Shown here: in pieces, positions 49,627 to 61,139 of the stretch
How positions within the stretch are numbered: position 1 is the stretch's first letter
Layout: each line of letters opens with the position of its first letter
DNA from: Anaeramoeba flamelloides
Lineage: Eukaryota; Metamonada; Anaeramoebidae
NCBI GenBank assembly: GCA_027625915.1
Contig: JANTQA010000042.1
Coordinates: forward strand, 6,026,001-6,090,000
Direction of reading: 5' to 3'
Length of the DNA stretch: 64,000 nucleotides
The notes under the pieces: generated by a model
What the model was told of the DNA's origin: nothing
The model's input: the letters and a program-made list of their open reading frames with translations, nothing else
The model's database searches: none
Program-made: the position numbers and the translations under genes

Positions 49627-50211
49627 CATTACCCATTTTTTATTTCTGAACTTTCACTGAAAAAAAGTTGAACAACAATATTTTTTATGAATAATTAAAT
49701 CCATTTTCAAAGACATTACATAATCTCAATTTTATTAGTGATTATTTGTCTTTTCGAAGATCTCTTTTTTTTTCCACATGATCTTTTTAAAAAAAAAAAG
49801 AAAAACAAAAATTTGAAAAAGCAAAACTAAAATTTGAAAAATTAGAAAAAATGATTCTGATCCAAAAATTTGAAAATAATTTTTGTTAAGAATACTGGAA
49901 TAAACCCTCAAAACAACTCCCATTAACATTATAAAGTGAGTCAAAATTTATGAAAAATAGTTTAGTTTATAAAAATTGGTTAAAAAAATTTTCTAAAAGA
50001 TAATCGTTAGTAATTTTAATAAAAAACAAGTTTTAAGTGTTTCAATAATAATCGTTAAAAACTCCTTCTCTTTGATAGAATACATTAATTTTAAAATTCA
50101 AGTACTATTTTATTTGATTTAAAAAAAATATGACAAACCTAATAATTACTATATAATACAATCAGTTAGTTTAAATAAAATTTTTGAAAAAAAAAAATAG
50201 TTTTTAATTTA

Positions 50212-50681
50212 TAGTAGGGAAAAAAATACCAGACTAAAAAATAAGTATTTACACGTTTTTTAATAGTAAATATTAGGAAATTTTTAAATCAAATCTATTT
50301 TATAACGAAACATGTTTTTTTATGAACTCAGGGTTAATTCCATCCAGATAAAGTTCATCAAAGTGGTTTATCTCTAGAATACTCAGGTAATTGTTTGATT
50401 ACATTAGTTGATCTCTACTTTATTTTTAAAAAATGAAGTTTTGAAGGTTTACTATGAATTTGAAAATAATATTTTTTATTCTTGTTTTTTTGATAATATA
50501 ATTTTTTTAACAAGTATAATTTAATTTATCTTCATTTGAATAAGTGATTTTTTATAATTATAAAATTTTGATTCTTAAAAAAAGGAATTGATTTAGTATA
50601 AAATTGACAATTATAGAAACCATTTCCCTAATAATAATAATGATGTAGGGGATTATTTTCGTTCTGGGTATTTTTTTCAAT
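50212..50681. mobile_element. Family H element, second copy
   Basis: It begins TAGTAGGGAAAAAAATACCA and ends GGGTATTTTTTTCAA. Internal words AAAGTTCATCAAAGT, TCTCTAGAATACTCA and AAGGTTTACTA match the nested element at 1424-1916. This copy stands alone, so it defines the element's limits. Confidence 0.65.
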
Positions 50682-50683
50682 AC

Positions 50684-51227
50684 AAAACTAAATTCCAAAA
50701 AATTGGACAGATTTTAAATATTTGAAAGAAAAAAAATATCGTTATTTACTTTCAATTTTGAAATAATTTTGATTTTACAACTATTTTCATTTTTTTTTCT
50801 TTTTTTTTCTTGTTTTTTTTTTTTTAATTTTATTGTTTTCCAATTACATAATCCGATTCGTTAGATCATATAACTTTTTTATGGTTGGCATAAGGTTAAT
50901 TCTGTGTTTGTTAAAGAGAAAAAGTACATATAATTAGTTCTGATATCTTATTATTTAATCGATCCATAATTTTTGGTGAAATTTCAACAAATATAACTAA
51001 TACATTTTTTGTTCTCGCTGGTTTTATTTTAATGCACACTGATTTTGATCTTTTGGTTTGATATTTTTTTTCTTTTATAGGGATAAAAATGATTAATTAT
51101 TAGAAAAATTAATGTTTGATAACTTAAATCAGGTATTAATATTATGTTTGAAAAAATGCAATAAATTGTTTTTTTTTTTGCCTATGATTGGTTATTGGTT
51201 ATGTACAAATTTTTTGAATATGGTTTA
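50684..51227 (+). mobile_element. Family C element, fourth copy
   Basis: It starts AAAACTAAATTCCAAAAAAT-TGGACAG and ends TGTACAAATTTTTTGAATAT-GGTTTA. About 544 bases, abutting the family H copy on its left and a TA microsatellite (51232-51251) on its right. Confidence 0.7.
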
Positions 51228-51929
51228 GATATTATATATATATATATATATCTATACATATTTGCAATTTTATGTACCATATGAGATCTATTAATCGATA
51301 TACGTTTCTTTACTTTTTTTCCAAATTTCTTTTTGGTTATTTTTTTGAGGATTATAAGGTAATCTTTCAAAAAAATTGAGGAGCTTTTTCTTTGGTTCAA
51401 TGAGTAGAAACTCCTCATTGAATGTTGATCAAAAAAAATTAAAAAAATTTTTAGCTACAAAAATGCTAATATCTTGATCAAAAATGATCAATTCATTTTA
51501 GTGCACTAAAAGTGATGAGAAAAGCCCTAACTCGGTGTTTTTAGAAAATATCTTATTTGGTACCATAGTTATTGACAAGATATTTTTGAAAGATCATTTT
51601 TTTTTCATTTATCTTTTTTGCATTGTTTCAAAAATGGTTTGGAAATTGAAATAAAAATTTTAAAGAAGAAATCAAATTAATTGAAATTCACACTTCCCAG
51701 GGTTCGAATGAGAGACAATGAAAAAAAAGCTAATTAATAAAGTTTATCAAAAGACCAATTGGAAAAAGGTAAAAAGAAAATGTACAGGAAAGTAATTGGA
51801 AAGGTGAAAAAGTTTTTTGGGACTAGTAAAAATAGGGAAAAATGAAAAGGAAAAAAAAGATCCTTCAATAAAATTTTTTTGTACTGTTTAGCTTATTTTT
51901 TATATAAATTTTGAGTTTTGTTATGTTTT

Positions 51930-52250
51930 GTTTTTTCAAGTCTGTGGTAAATCAACTGAATATCGTAAATTATATCTTCTCGATAGTAAGTGAAGTATCC
52001 ATCATAATTAAAGCACTCGCGATTGATAATATTAGTTATTTCAATATGAATATCTTGCGTGTCATTGCAATCTTAATGTCTCGAGCCTGCTCTCAAAATA
52101 GATTCCAATGACCTTAGATATTCTTATTAGAATAACTAAGATAACCGATCAACTCATACAAAATTATTTCGGATATTCACTACCTCTCGGAAGTATAAGA
52201 ACCGATATATTATCTAAATTGTAAATTAGAATCACCAATAACTCGTTTTT
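51930..52250. other. Compositional island of unknown nature
   Basis: Around 320 bases have a mixed, homopolymer-poor sequence (TCTCGATAGTAAGTGAAG, CACTCGCGATTGATAATA, GTCTCGAGCCTGCTCTC, CACTACCTCTCGGAAG) between ordinary AT-rich flanks. Neither strand gives a long open frame, though pieces are open on both. Candidates are a non-coding RNA gene, a decayed gene or a foreign fragment. I cannot decide between them. Confidence 0.3.
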
Positions 52251-53111
52251 ATTCATATAAAGTTAATAATATTATGTTTATTATTATTATTTTTTAAAAT
52301 TTTAAATTCAAGATCATCAATAATTGTCACTACAATTCTAAATAAAATTTTTCAGGTAAATTAGGGGGCAGTGTCTTCATATGCAATAGAGCGCCTTGTT
52401 TTTTTTTTTTTTTTTTTACTTTTTGTTTTTATTTCGAAATTGTATTGATTTTCTAATAAAAACAAAAATTAAAAAAAATCTAAAGAAAAGTGACATCAAG
52501 TGACTATTTTTTCGAGAATTCAAACGAATAGAGTATAATCAAATATTTAACTCATTTCTTATAAATTCTCAAAAGACTAGAAGAGGATTTTTTTCATTTA
52601 ATAAATAAAAAGAAAAATTCATAAAAATTTCTTTTTATTTCAAGAATTAAAAAAAAAAGCCTAAAGGTATTTTCATTGGGATTTTCTGTTTGCTCTATAA
52701 ATTTTATTGATTTTTCAAATTAACAGAAAACTCAAGAAAACCTAACAACAATTTTCCATAATTTGTAAGAATTGAGTAAAATCAAAAATTTAACTTGATT
52801 CTTTTAAATTCCGAAAAAACTAAAGGTGTTTTTTTTTAATTTTTGAAATAAAAGAAAATTTATAAAATTTTTAATTCATTTCTCAAATTATAGAAAACTT
52901 AAAGTTGGTGGATAGTTTTTAACTTTGTCATGTAAATGATATATTATTATTATAAATCTTTATATTTTAATTATTATTATTTTTCTCTTCTTTATTTGAA
53001 AGGGTTTTCTTTAATTACCCCTTTCTCTTAATAAATAAATAAATAAATAATAAAATAAATTCTTAATAAAATTTCAATTTCAACAGAAAGCAAAAAAAAA
53101 AATTAAAAAAT

Positions 53112-54590
53112 CTAAAAAACTTTTTTTTTATTGAGGGTTTTTCTTTTTTTAAAAAAACTATTATTTGATTGTTTTCCATGCCACCTTTTTAAAGAAATTA
53201 AATTTTTCTTTTGTATTGTAAAAATTGAATTTTCCAAGGCTTTAAAATCTGAGAAGAAAAAAAGATTGTTATTATTTTTTATGTTTGAAAATTTTTTTTT
53301 CTTTTTTACAATTTGATTTGAATATTTGATTTGAGGAAACTCCCAAAAGTCGGGCATAAAAAAAAGTATTTGTGCCAATAGTGATTGTGCCAGTTTATTA
53401 TTGATATTATTTTTTTTAAAAATTGCGGCAATTCTTGAGCCTATATAATAAAAATAATTTTGTAAATTTAGATAGGTACTTGCCGATAATTCATTAAGTT
53501 CTTGGGTTTTTTTTCCGTTGTCCTGTTCTGGTTGTTTAGTGTTAGCGGTGGCTTTGTTGTACTCATACAAATTTTGAACTTTGATCAAATTTGTTGGTGA
53601 AGCCTTTGAATTAAATTCTGATATTTCTTTTAATTTTACAACTTTGATTTTTTCTAAAAAATCAATAATCCAAAATTGTAATTTGCAATCTGTGTTTTTG
53701 TCTATTTTACATTTTGTTAAAGTGTAGCTTTTCTGTTTGTTCTTTTGCCTTTTTTTGCATTCTTTGCAAAACCATTTGCCACTTGGTGCCTTTTTAAGGC
53801 CAACACAAGAAAAATGAAACCATTTTGTTTTGCATTTTGGATCGTCACATTTAATTAAACGGTCCTTTGGTTTGTCTTTACCACAACACCATTCAAAAGT
53901 TTTCTTTTTCTTTTTATTCTTGTTTTTTTTTGTTTGATTGTTTTTCTTCTTTTGATTGTTTTTCTTCTTTTGATTGTTTTTCTTTTTTTGATTGTTTTTC
54001 TTTTTTTGATTGTTTTTCTTCTTTGTTTTGTTTTTTGTTTTCTGTTTGTTCTTTTTTTTTTTTTTACATTTTTTGCAAAACCATTTGCCAGTTGGTGCCT
54101 TTTTAAGGCCAACACAAGAAAAATGAAACCATTTTGTTTTGCATTTTGGATCGTCACATTTAATTAAACGGTCTTTTGGTTTATTTTTACCACAGCACCA
54201 TTTTTTATTTGATTCTGATTCAGATGATTCAGACGATTCTGATGACTCTGATGACTCTGATGACTCTGATGACTCTGATGACTCGGATGACTCGGATGAC
54301 TCTGATGACTCTGATGACTCGGATGACTCGGACGATTCTGACGATCCCTGTTCTGATGACTCTTGTTCTGACTCGGATGACTTGGATGACTCAGACGATT
54401 CAGTTGATTTTGTTGATTCTTGTTCTGATTCTGATGGATCGGATTGATCTAATTTTGATGAAGAACCTGAGATATTTTTTGGTTGTTCCTTTAAGAGGAG
54501 GAAACCAAGGTATTTTGATTCTTTTTTGAAAACGACGGGTAGTTCTGATTCTTCAGCAAGAAGTGTTTGAATGGACCAGTAAGAATCCAT
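53112..54590 (-). CDS. Tandem ING-type PHD-finger protein
   Basis: A 492-residue single-exon protein, probably nuclear and a reader of histone H3 tails. Residues 46-128 are a Ser/Glu-rich acidic tract made largely of SSE units. PHD 1 (131-175) and PHD 2 (234-278) are almost identical and follow the ING pattern: KCDDPKCKTKWFHFSCVGLK then KAP(T/S)GKWFCK(K/E)C. The first zinc ligands are adjacent (WCCGK) where ING fingers have CxC. A basic Lys/Asn/Gln linker of repeated KKNNQK units separates the fingers. The 200-residue C-terminal part is unfamiliar, with a hydrophobic segment (NYFYYIGSRIAAIF) and a basic end. An overlapping frame upstream (54491-54706, MSLKKFTIDKTVEKNLTDL) could add an N-terminus through a homopolymer length change. 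No ING N-terminal domain is seen. Confidence 0.85.
   Translation of the reverse strand: MDSYWSIQTLLAEESELPVVFKKESKYLGFLLLKEQPKNISGSSSKLDQSDPSESEQESTKSTESSESSKSSESEQESSEQGSSESSESSESSESSESSESSESSESSESSESSESSESSESSESESNKKWCCGKNKPKDRLIKCDDPKCKTKWFHFSCVGLKKAPTGKWFCKKCKKKKKNKQKTKNKTKKKNNQKKKNNQKKKNNQKKKNNQKKKNNQTKKNKNKKKKKTFEWCCGKDKPKDRLIKCDDPKCKTKWFHFSCVGLKKAPSGKWFCKECKKRQKNKQKSYTLTKCKIDKNTDCKLQFWIIDFLEKIKVVKLKEISEFNSKASPTNLIKVQNLYEYNKATANTKQPEQDNGKKTQELNELSASTYLNLQNYFYYIGSRIAAIFKKNNINNKLAQSLLAQILFFMPDFWEFPQIKYSNQIVKKKKKFSNIKNNNNLFFFSDFKALENSIFTIQKKNLISLKRWHGKQSNNSFFKKRKTLNKKKVF
53931..54030 (-). repeat. 18-base coding tandem repeat in the PHD linker
   Basis: About five units of GATTGTTTTTCTTCTTTT (plus-strand reading) encode the KKNNQK linker repeats. 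Units differ only by TTC/TTT exchanges. Confidence 0.85.
54215..54345 (-). repeat. 9-base coding tandem repeat (Ser-Ser-Glu)
   Basis: Repeated GATGACTCT/GATGACTCG units (plus-strand reading) encode the SSE tract. Unit sequence is highly uniform, consistent with recent slippage. Confidence 0.85.
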
Positions 54591-55970
54591 GAAAGGAAAA
54601 AAAAATAATTTCTTTTTCCATTTTTTAATTCTTGGGTTCCTTTAACGGTTAGATCAGTTAAATTTTTCTCAACAGTCTTGTCAATTGTGAATTTTTTTAG
54701 AGACAATTTCCTACCAAACTAATCAACAGATAGACTTTTCAACTCTGACGAATTAATATTTTTATTGGAAACAAATTAAAGAAAGAAAATCCAATTTTGA
54801 CCTTTCCTTCGAAAACAAAATTTAAAAAAAAGAGTTTAGACACATGTGAAACATCACCTTGAAAATTTCCAATGCGTTTGAATAAAATTTTAATACTCTT
54901 GATAAAATAAACACATTAAGACTTGGTAAAATGGTATTTCCAAAAGATAATCTGTGATTCTTTTTTCTTTCCAGTCATGGTATTAAATGATCAACTAAAC
55001 CAACAATCAATAATAATCAAATATAATGTGTGATTATTAAAGTTTGTCTTAAAAAAGATATTCGAAAAAGGAAGGATGAAAATTAAAATATTTCGTAAAA
55101 AAAATATGAAAAATTCTACAAATTCTTTTAATAATATAATATTTTCTCCAAAATATCAAGAAGCTGACACTCCAAAATATATTTTAAACACGAGCTACTA
55201 TTGGTCACTTAACTAGATGTTGTGTCTGAACATAAAGAAAAAAAAATTACACAACTTTTAGTTGAAATCTAGCTTTAAAGCTTTAAGCTTGGGTAGTTTA
55301 ACCCAAAACATTTTCCAATTTCAAGTATTTTAGGAGTTTTTATCATGGATCATTTGGAAATGGGAAATTTGATTTTAAATTTTAATATTGTATCAGCAAA
55401 AAGTTGATTTATTTAGTTCGGTCTATCAAAGAATAACTATCAAAAATAAATTGAATTAAAATTAAATTGATAATTTTTCCAATAATCAAATTGAGTCCCT
55501 TTTAAAAAAATAAAAGTTTTTTTTTTATATAGGTAGTTTGTGTTTTTAGTAGTTTTAGCTTGAAAACTAGAGTGTTTTTTATAGGATTTTATAATAGGAA
55601 ATGATAAAAAAATTGATTTACCTTACTTTAATGAAACCTCATTCCAACCAGTCTATTTCTAATTTAAAAATTAGAAATTAAAACAATCTCATTTAGGATA
55701 AAAAAAAATTATAAATGAATTTATGACCTGTGTTGGTATTAAATGTTTTTTGAACTATTTTAAATTATTTTCTTATACTTTAAATGTTTTGAACAGTCAT
55801 AAGATATTAAATCTAGATAAATATAAATATAAAATATTTTAAAACAATTTCTAAAATATTGATTTTGTATAAGTAGTTTTCAGAAAACAAATTTTTTACA
55901 ATAAAAATAATCTCAAAAAAAAAAAATGAAAATTTATAGAAAAGCATTTATTTTTTCGCAAAATCCCCTA

Positions 55971-56166
55971 CAGTAAGTTCCACTTTTAAGGCACAAACTT
56001 TCAAGGAAATTTAAGGCACAAAAACAATCTCAAATTAAGGCACAAAATTTGTAAATTTTTTTTTTACAAATTATTTTACTAGAATCCGAATTTTTTGCCT
56101 TAATTTGAGATTTTTTTTGCCTTAAAATTTAGTTGAAATTTTGTGCCTTAAAAGTGGAACTGACAG
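55971..56166. mobile_element. Family A element, best-preserved copy
   Basis: A 196-base near-perfect palindrome: CAGTAAGTTCCACTTTTAAG-GCACAAACTTTC on the left, and GTGCCTTAAAAGTGGAACTG-ACAG on the right. TA lies on both sides. The repeated AAGGCACAAA word occurs three times per arm. Size, ends and target fit a Tc1/mariner-type MITE. Confidence 0.8.
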
Positions 56167-57329
56167 TAATGAAGAAACATTTCAATATCTTTTCAGATTA
56201 TTTATATGAATTTTCTACACTGTACATCTTGGGAGTATTAGAACCACTGTAAAAAGGTATTAAAAAGATTTTTTGGTTCTACTAAGTATGAAAAATTGCA
56301 ATTTCTCGGATTTAGAGATAACTATCCATTTATCGAAAAAGTTTTTGAAACAAATCAAGGAAAAATATAGATAATCCCACATCCAATTTCTTTATTATAT
56401 TCAAGATAAAATTCAAGTATAGTGATACTTTTAACACAGTCACTATTTTTTGTTACATTAAAGTTCAAAGTAAAAAGTAAGAGGTTTTTTGGATTCAAAC
56501 AACTTAAATAAAATTTCGAATTTATGTACATTCAATCTACCGTTAATAAAAACACTTTCAACTAAGCACAGCAATAAAGAAAATCTCAAATTAAGAAAAA
56601 TTATTTTAGAATTTGTTTTTTCTCAAATTATTTTACAAACGCTTTTTCAAATAAAAGGATTAAAAAAATAGTACTGATAAGATCTAGCTACGAAAACTAC
56701 CAAAAAATATACTTAAAATCATCCAGACACAAAAGAACCCCTTTAAACCAGTTAAAGAACACTTTGACAATGTAAATTTGCCTTAGATCATTGGTAAATG
56801 TGTTTTTTGACCTTTTCAAGTAATTCACGTATGAACAAGAGATTTTGAAAAAAGATAAGCAAATTTTCTTTTTCATTTAAGAACAAATCCCTTTTTACCA
56901 GATCTATTTAGAAATTGGCTATAATATTCATTGCATAATAAATGGAATAAAAAATTCATTCAGCTTTCGAAAATAATATTGTTAAATCCTAAAATTTCAA
57001 ATTTTTATTTCTATTGAAATCAGATTTAAATTATTAATATCCCTTTTAGAATTGGGGATTTTGATGAAATCTATTGATTGATTTTTTTGTAAATTTGAAT
57101 AAAAATTATAATCTTGTTATTTTACAATTAACAGTATTGATAAAATGAAATATTAATATCAATTTGATCAACAACTATTGTAACTATTTCCCAAGATGCC
57201 CGTTAATACGATTACAATTAATTAAAAAAAAAAAAAAAACAATGTTTTTATATAAAAAAAGGTGTTATCACGTTTTAAAATAAAAAAAAAAAAAGGAGAA
57301 ATATGACCAGGACACAAATAGGTTTTCAA

Positions 57330-57620
57330 CCAATAAAAAATAGTTATAGGTTTTCCATCGGATTTAAAATTTCATTGAGATTAAATCGCTTATTAAAATG
57401 ATTTTTTTGATCTAAAAGAAAAAAATAATCACCATTTTCACACTATAATTAATATCATCAAAATTCAAGATCAGAAAATACAAAATCTTTGATTTAAGGT
57501 AATACCATTTACACTTACAAATTGAATTATAATTAAGACCTAATAATTAGTATAAATAATTTCATTTATTGAAAGGGTTTTTTGAGGATGAATGTTTAAT
57601 AAATATATTTTAAATAAATT
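57330..57620 (+). repeat. Family F partial copy
   Basis: It shares CATTGAGATTAAATCGCTTA, AAGAAAAAAATAATCACCAT, CAAGATCAGAAAAT and TTTGAGGATGAATGTTTAAT with 15647-15900 and 44860-45090, in the same order. Confidence 0.55.
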
Positions 57621-60600
57621 TTCAAAAACTTTTTTTGGAAATAACTATTATTAATGAAAACCATTTAAAAGCTCTTACAACTTATTTTATTATATATATA
57701 AATAAGGTAATCTTGAAACTTGTTCATTTTTATTTTTTTTTGAAGATTTGATTTGTATAGAAATTATTCCCAATCATCATACCAATAATTTAAAGTTTAA
57801 CTGTTAGATAATTTGTAATTAGGTGGCGATTTGAGTTTCTTTTGGTTCAGTAGTTTCTTTGAATTTTAAAATCGCTGTTAGTTATTTGTGTTATCATTCG
57901 AAAAAGAAAAATTTCTTGTACCTTTTGGTATTAAATTATAAATTACTAATATTGTACCAGAGTCATAATATTCAAAATTTTTGGTATCTTGTCATTAAGA
58001 GTTCTTTTGAATTTTGAAATAGTATATCAATTATTATTTCTCTGTATTTTGCCACAATGGAATTCGAAAGTTAAAGGTTTTCTATGAGTTATCACTTTAT
58101 ATTGAAAAAACATTCTGATTTTATCAAATTATAAATAGAAATACAAACAATTTTTTTCAAGTCCAAACAAGAATAACAAAAAATATATTGTTTTTTTTAA
58201 TACAATTTGATTCATTAAAACCAAAAAATCAGAAGAAATAACACCCCACTTGTTTTGATCCTTTCGGAAGACAAAATTTAAAAAAATCCAAAATTTCACT
58301 TCCTCAAAAACTCGATGAAATTTTAAAAATCAACAAACCCCTCCTTTTAGTTTATAAGAAACAGTTTCAAGTATTAAGGAGTAAACTCCAAGTATCACAA
58401 TATACTCACAAAAAATTTTGGGAAAAATAGTAGCAATATCATAAAAAATTATTTTTAAATTTGACTCTTTTTTTCGTAATTTTTTCTTAAATTTTTTGGA
58501 TAAATCTTATCTTTTTTTATTCAAATCTTCAGCAATCATAAAAAATTTACATTATTTTGACTTTACATGAATTCGTTCTTTCAACCATTTTTATTGGTTC
58601 AGTTGTTGTATTTCATCACAAAACATAAAATCTCACTAAACCTTGAAGCATTTTCTGCTTTCTAAAGGTAAAATGTTTATTATAAAAAGGTTCGAAAATC
58701 CAATTTTTTTTCTGCTGAAAGTTCATTCCTCCTTATTTTCAAATATCATATAGCAAAGATAAGTATATAAAAAAAACTCGAAAATAAAAATTAATACATT
58801 TATTCATAATGGGTGTAAAAGCCAGACTAATTTTGTCCCTCTATGTTTCAAAAATACATTATATTTTTTCGATAAATATGAATTTTTTTTTTACTTTAAT
58901 CCTGAATTAAAAATTTACAATATTTTGATTGTCCTTTTATTGACAATCTTTTAAATGTGTTTTTATCCAAATAATGTCTTTTCACACCTGTAGTGCAAAA
59001 TTCATGTTGCATAAAAATTTTTTTTAATATGGGTACAATTGTTAAAATGATACGTCGGGAAAAGTTTAATCTGTATTTCACAACTAAAAAGCGTTTTTAA
59101 TTTGCTATAGAAGACCTACACATTAACTGACAAAAGAAACCAAAAATAAATCCTAACTAAATATGGTATTAGCTTCTTAGAGTTATATTATTAAAAAAAA
59201 GAAATTCTAAAAATATAGGATCAAATTGGAATAAATATCTCAAAAAATAGAGTAAACTATTTTCGAAAGAGTTCTTTGTCCCCCCAAAAAACTACAATAA
59301 ATCAAAAAAATCGAGAAAATTAAAAAAAATTTCAAAAAAATTTCAAAAAAATAATACCTAATTTATAATTTACTCAAAACCTCAAGATGTTTTTACTTTC
59401 AAAATTGATTTAAACGAAGAATACTATTGAATTGTTAATTGGATGTTGTCTTGGAACAAGAAGAAAAAAAAAACAACAGAATTATATTTTGAAACAAGGT
59501 TTATTGTCGTTAAGCACGCTTTATTTTGATCAAAGTATTTGATATTTTTTCATTGTATAAAATTTCAGCCAATTATCTTTTTTCAATTCTGAAACTAGAC
59601 TTTCATTTTGGGGTCCTTGTTTCACCTAACAGATAAAGTGTACAATTGTAGGATTGAAAAAATAAAGATGAAAAATTACAAAGTGTTTTTTTTTCAAAAC
59701 CTGATTGGTAAAAAAAATGGAAAAAGAACTGATGTGTCAATTCTTTTCTGGTTTTTTCTTCAAATTCAAAGAAGTACATGATAAAAAAAAAAAAAAACTT
59801 TACCAGCAAATCAAAACCTATCTTATTTTGATTCAACTTACTTGTCCTTCCTTAAAAACCTTTTAACTTTTAAAGATTTAATTTGCAGCTTATTGTGAAA
59901 GACAATTTTATTGATTTGTGCTTGCTTTTTTGATCGTTCTTTTCAAAATTCATGAAGGTTGGGAACTCATTTGTTCTGAGAAACAAACAAAAGGAAATTT
60001 ATCTCAATTTTGAATGTCTATTCTCAGAAGAAACAAAAGTAAAAAACTATTTATTGAGCGAATTGACAAACATAAATCTTATTTTTTTATTTAAACTTGT
60101 TAACAGTCAACAGTAAACCTAAGTGTATCTTATTATCTAATGGATTTTATCATAATAAAAAGAGTATCAACAAAATTTTCGAAAAGTTATCAGGTAATAA
60201 TTTAGTAACTTCAGTACAACCATAAAATTAAACAGATCATCAATATTTTGCGAATTTTCGAAATTGGTTTTGGTCCTCAAAAACACGACTTTAAGTAAAA
60301 AAAAAAAAAATCAATTGATGTGTGACAATATTTTTTCGCCTTTCAGATTCTAAAGAAATCTTTTGAAAGTACATTAAAATGATCCATAAAAAAAACTAGT
60401 TCTTATTGGAAAAATCCTTAACACTATATTGGTAATACCCTACTTTTGAAAAAGTAATCGTATTACAAAACATGTAATAAAATCTGATATAATTCTGGAC
60501 TATCTAGATTAGAGTCTATTTGAACGAATTTTCAGAACACTCAAGATATTTCGGCTGTAGGTTTCATTTTTATTCTATGTGGATTTAAATCTTTGAAAAG

Positions 60601-61139
60601 TAACACTTATCGAGAAAGATTACCCATTTAAAAAATCCGAATGTTCAAATTTAATTGTAAAATGTTATCAATGAATTCAAAATTGAGTTGAATAAGTGAA
60701 GAGGTAATTATATAATCAAAATTTTTTCTTTAATTAAGGCAAAAACTAAAAAGGAAAAAAAAATTTTTGACAAATTAAAAAGAAGATATTTAATTTTTTT
60801 TTTATTTTATTTAATTAAAATATTGAATGGAAGGGGAGCTCCAAAATTAAGTCTCTAATAAATTATTTCTGCTCAAAAAAACTTTCAAGATCAAAGATTT
60901 TTGGGAAATATTTTTGGGCAAAATAATTATTAATAAATCAAGTTGGGAATGATCTTACTGTACAAAGACCCAAGAAAATATCCACTGGAATTGAAATTGG
61001 TAGTGAAACAGAATATAAAGTTTCCAAATAAAAAAAATTGAGTAAATTTATTTTCATAATTTTCTCAAAACTTTTTTCCACTTGTTGTTTTGAATTGTTG
61101 TTTTAAACTTTTTACTTTTCATCATAAGAAATACTAAAG

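Larger units (their letters stand above)
48816..53111. other. 4.3-kb spacer between IQGAP and the PHD gene
   Basis: No gene is supported. It contains copies of family D, family H and family C (the last two directly abutting) and a compositional island at 51930-52250. A GC-containing patch with a long poly-T follows at 52355-52418. The frame at 51911-52111 has no domain signature. Confidence 0.55.
54707..61139. other. 6.4-kb spacer upstream of the homeodomain gene
   Basis: No gene is supported. It holds the best-preserved family A element (55971-56166), a possible degenerate relative just after it (about 56437-56670), and a partial family F copy (57330-57620). Frames at 58896-59081 and 59603-59836 on the minus strand have no recognisable domain. 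Remaining sequence is AT-rich with homopolymers. Confidence 0.6.

Noticed and set aside
51700-51720. GGTTCGAAT resembling a tRNA B box
   Set aside because: The flanking bases do not form a T stem, and no A box, anticodon arm or acceptor stem lies at the right distance.
53855-54529. Frames overlapping the PHD gene, including long Asp-rich and Met-Thr-Leu-rich translations
   Set aside because: They are other-frame readings of the Ser-Glu and Lys-Asn repeat tracts.
58896-59836. Minus-strand frames of 61 and 77 codons considered as transposase or small genes
   Set aside because: Some sequence complexity but no motif, no splice partners and no similarity that I can name.
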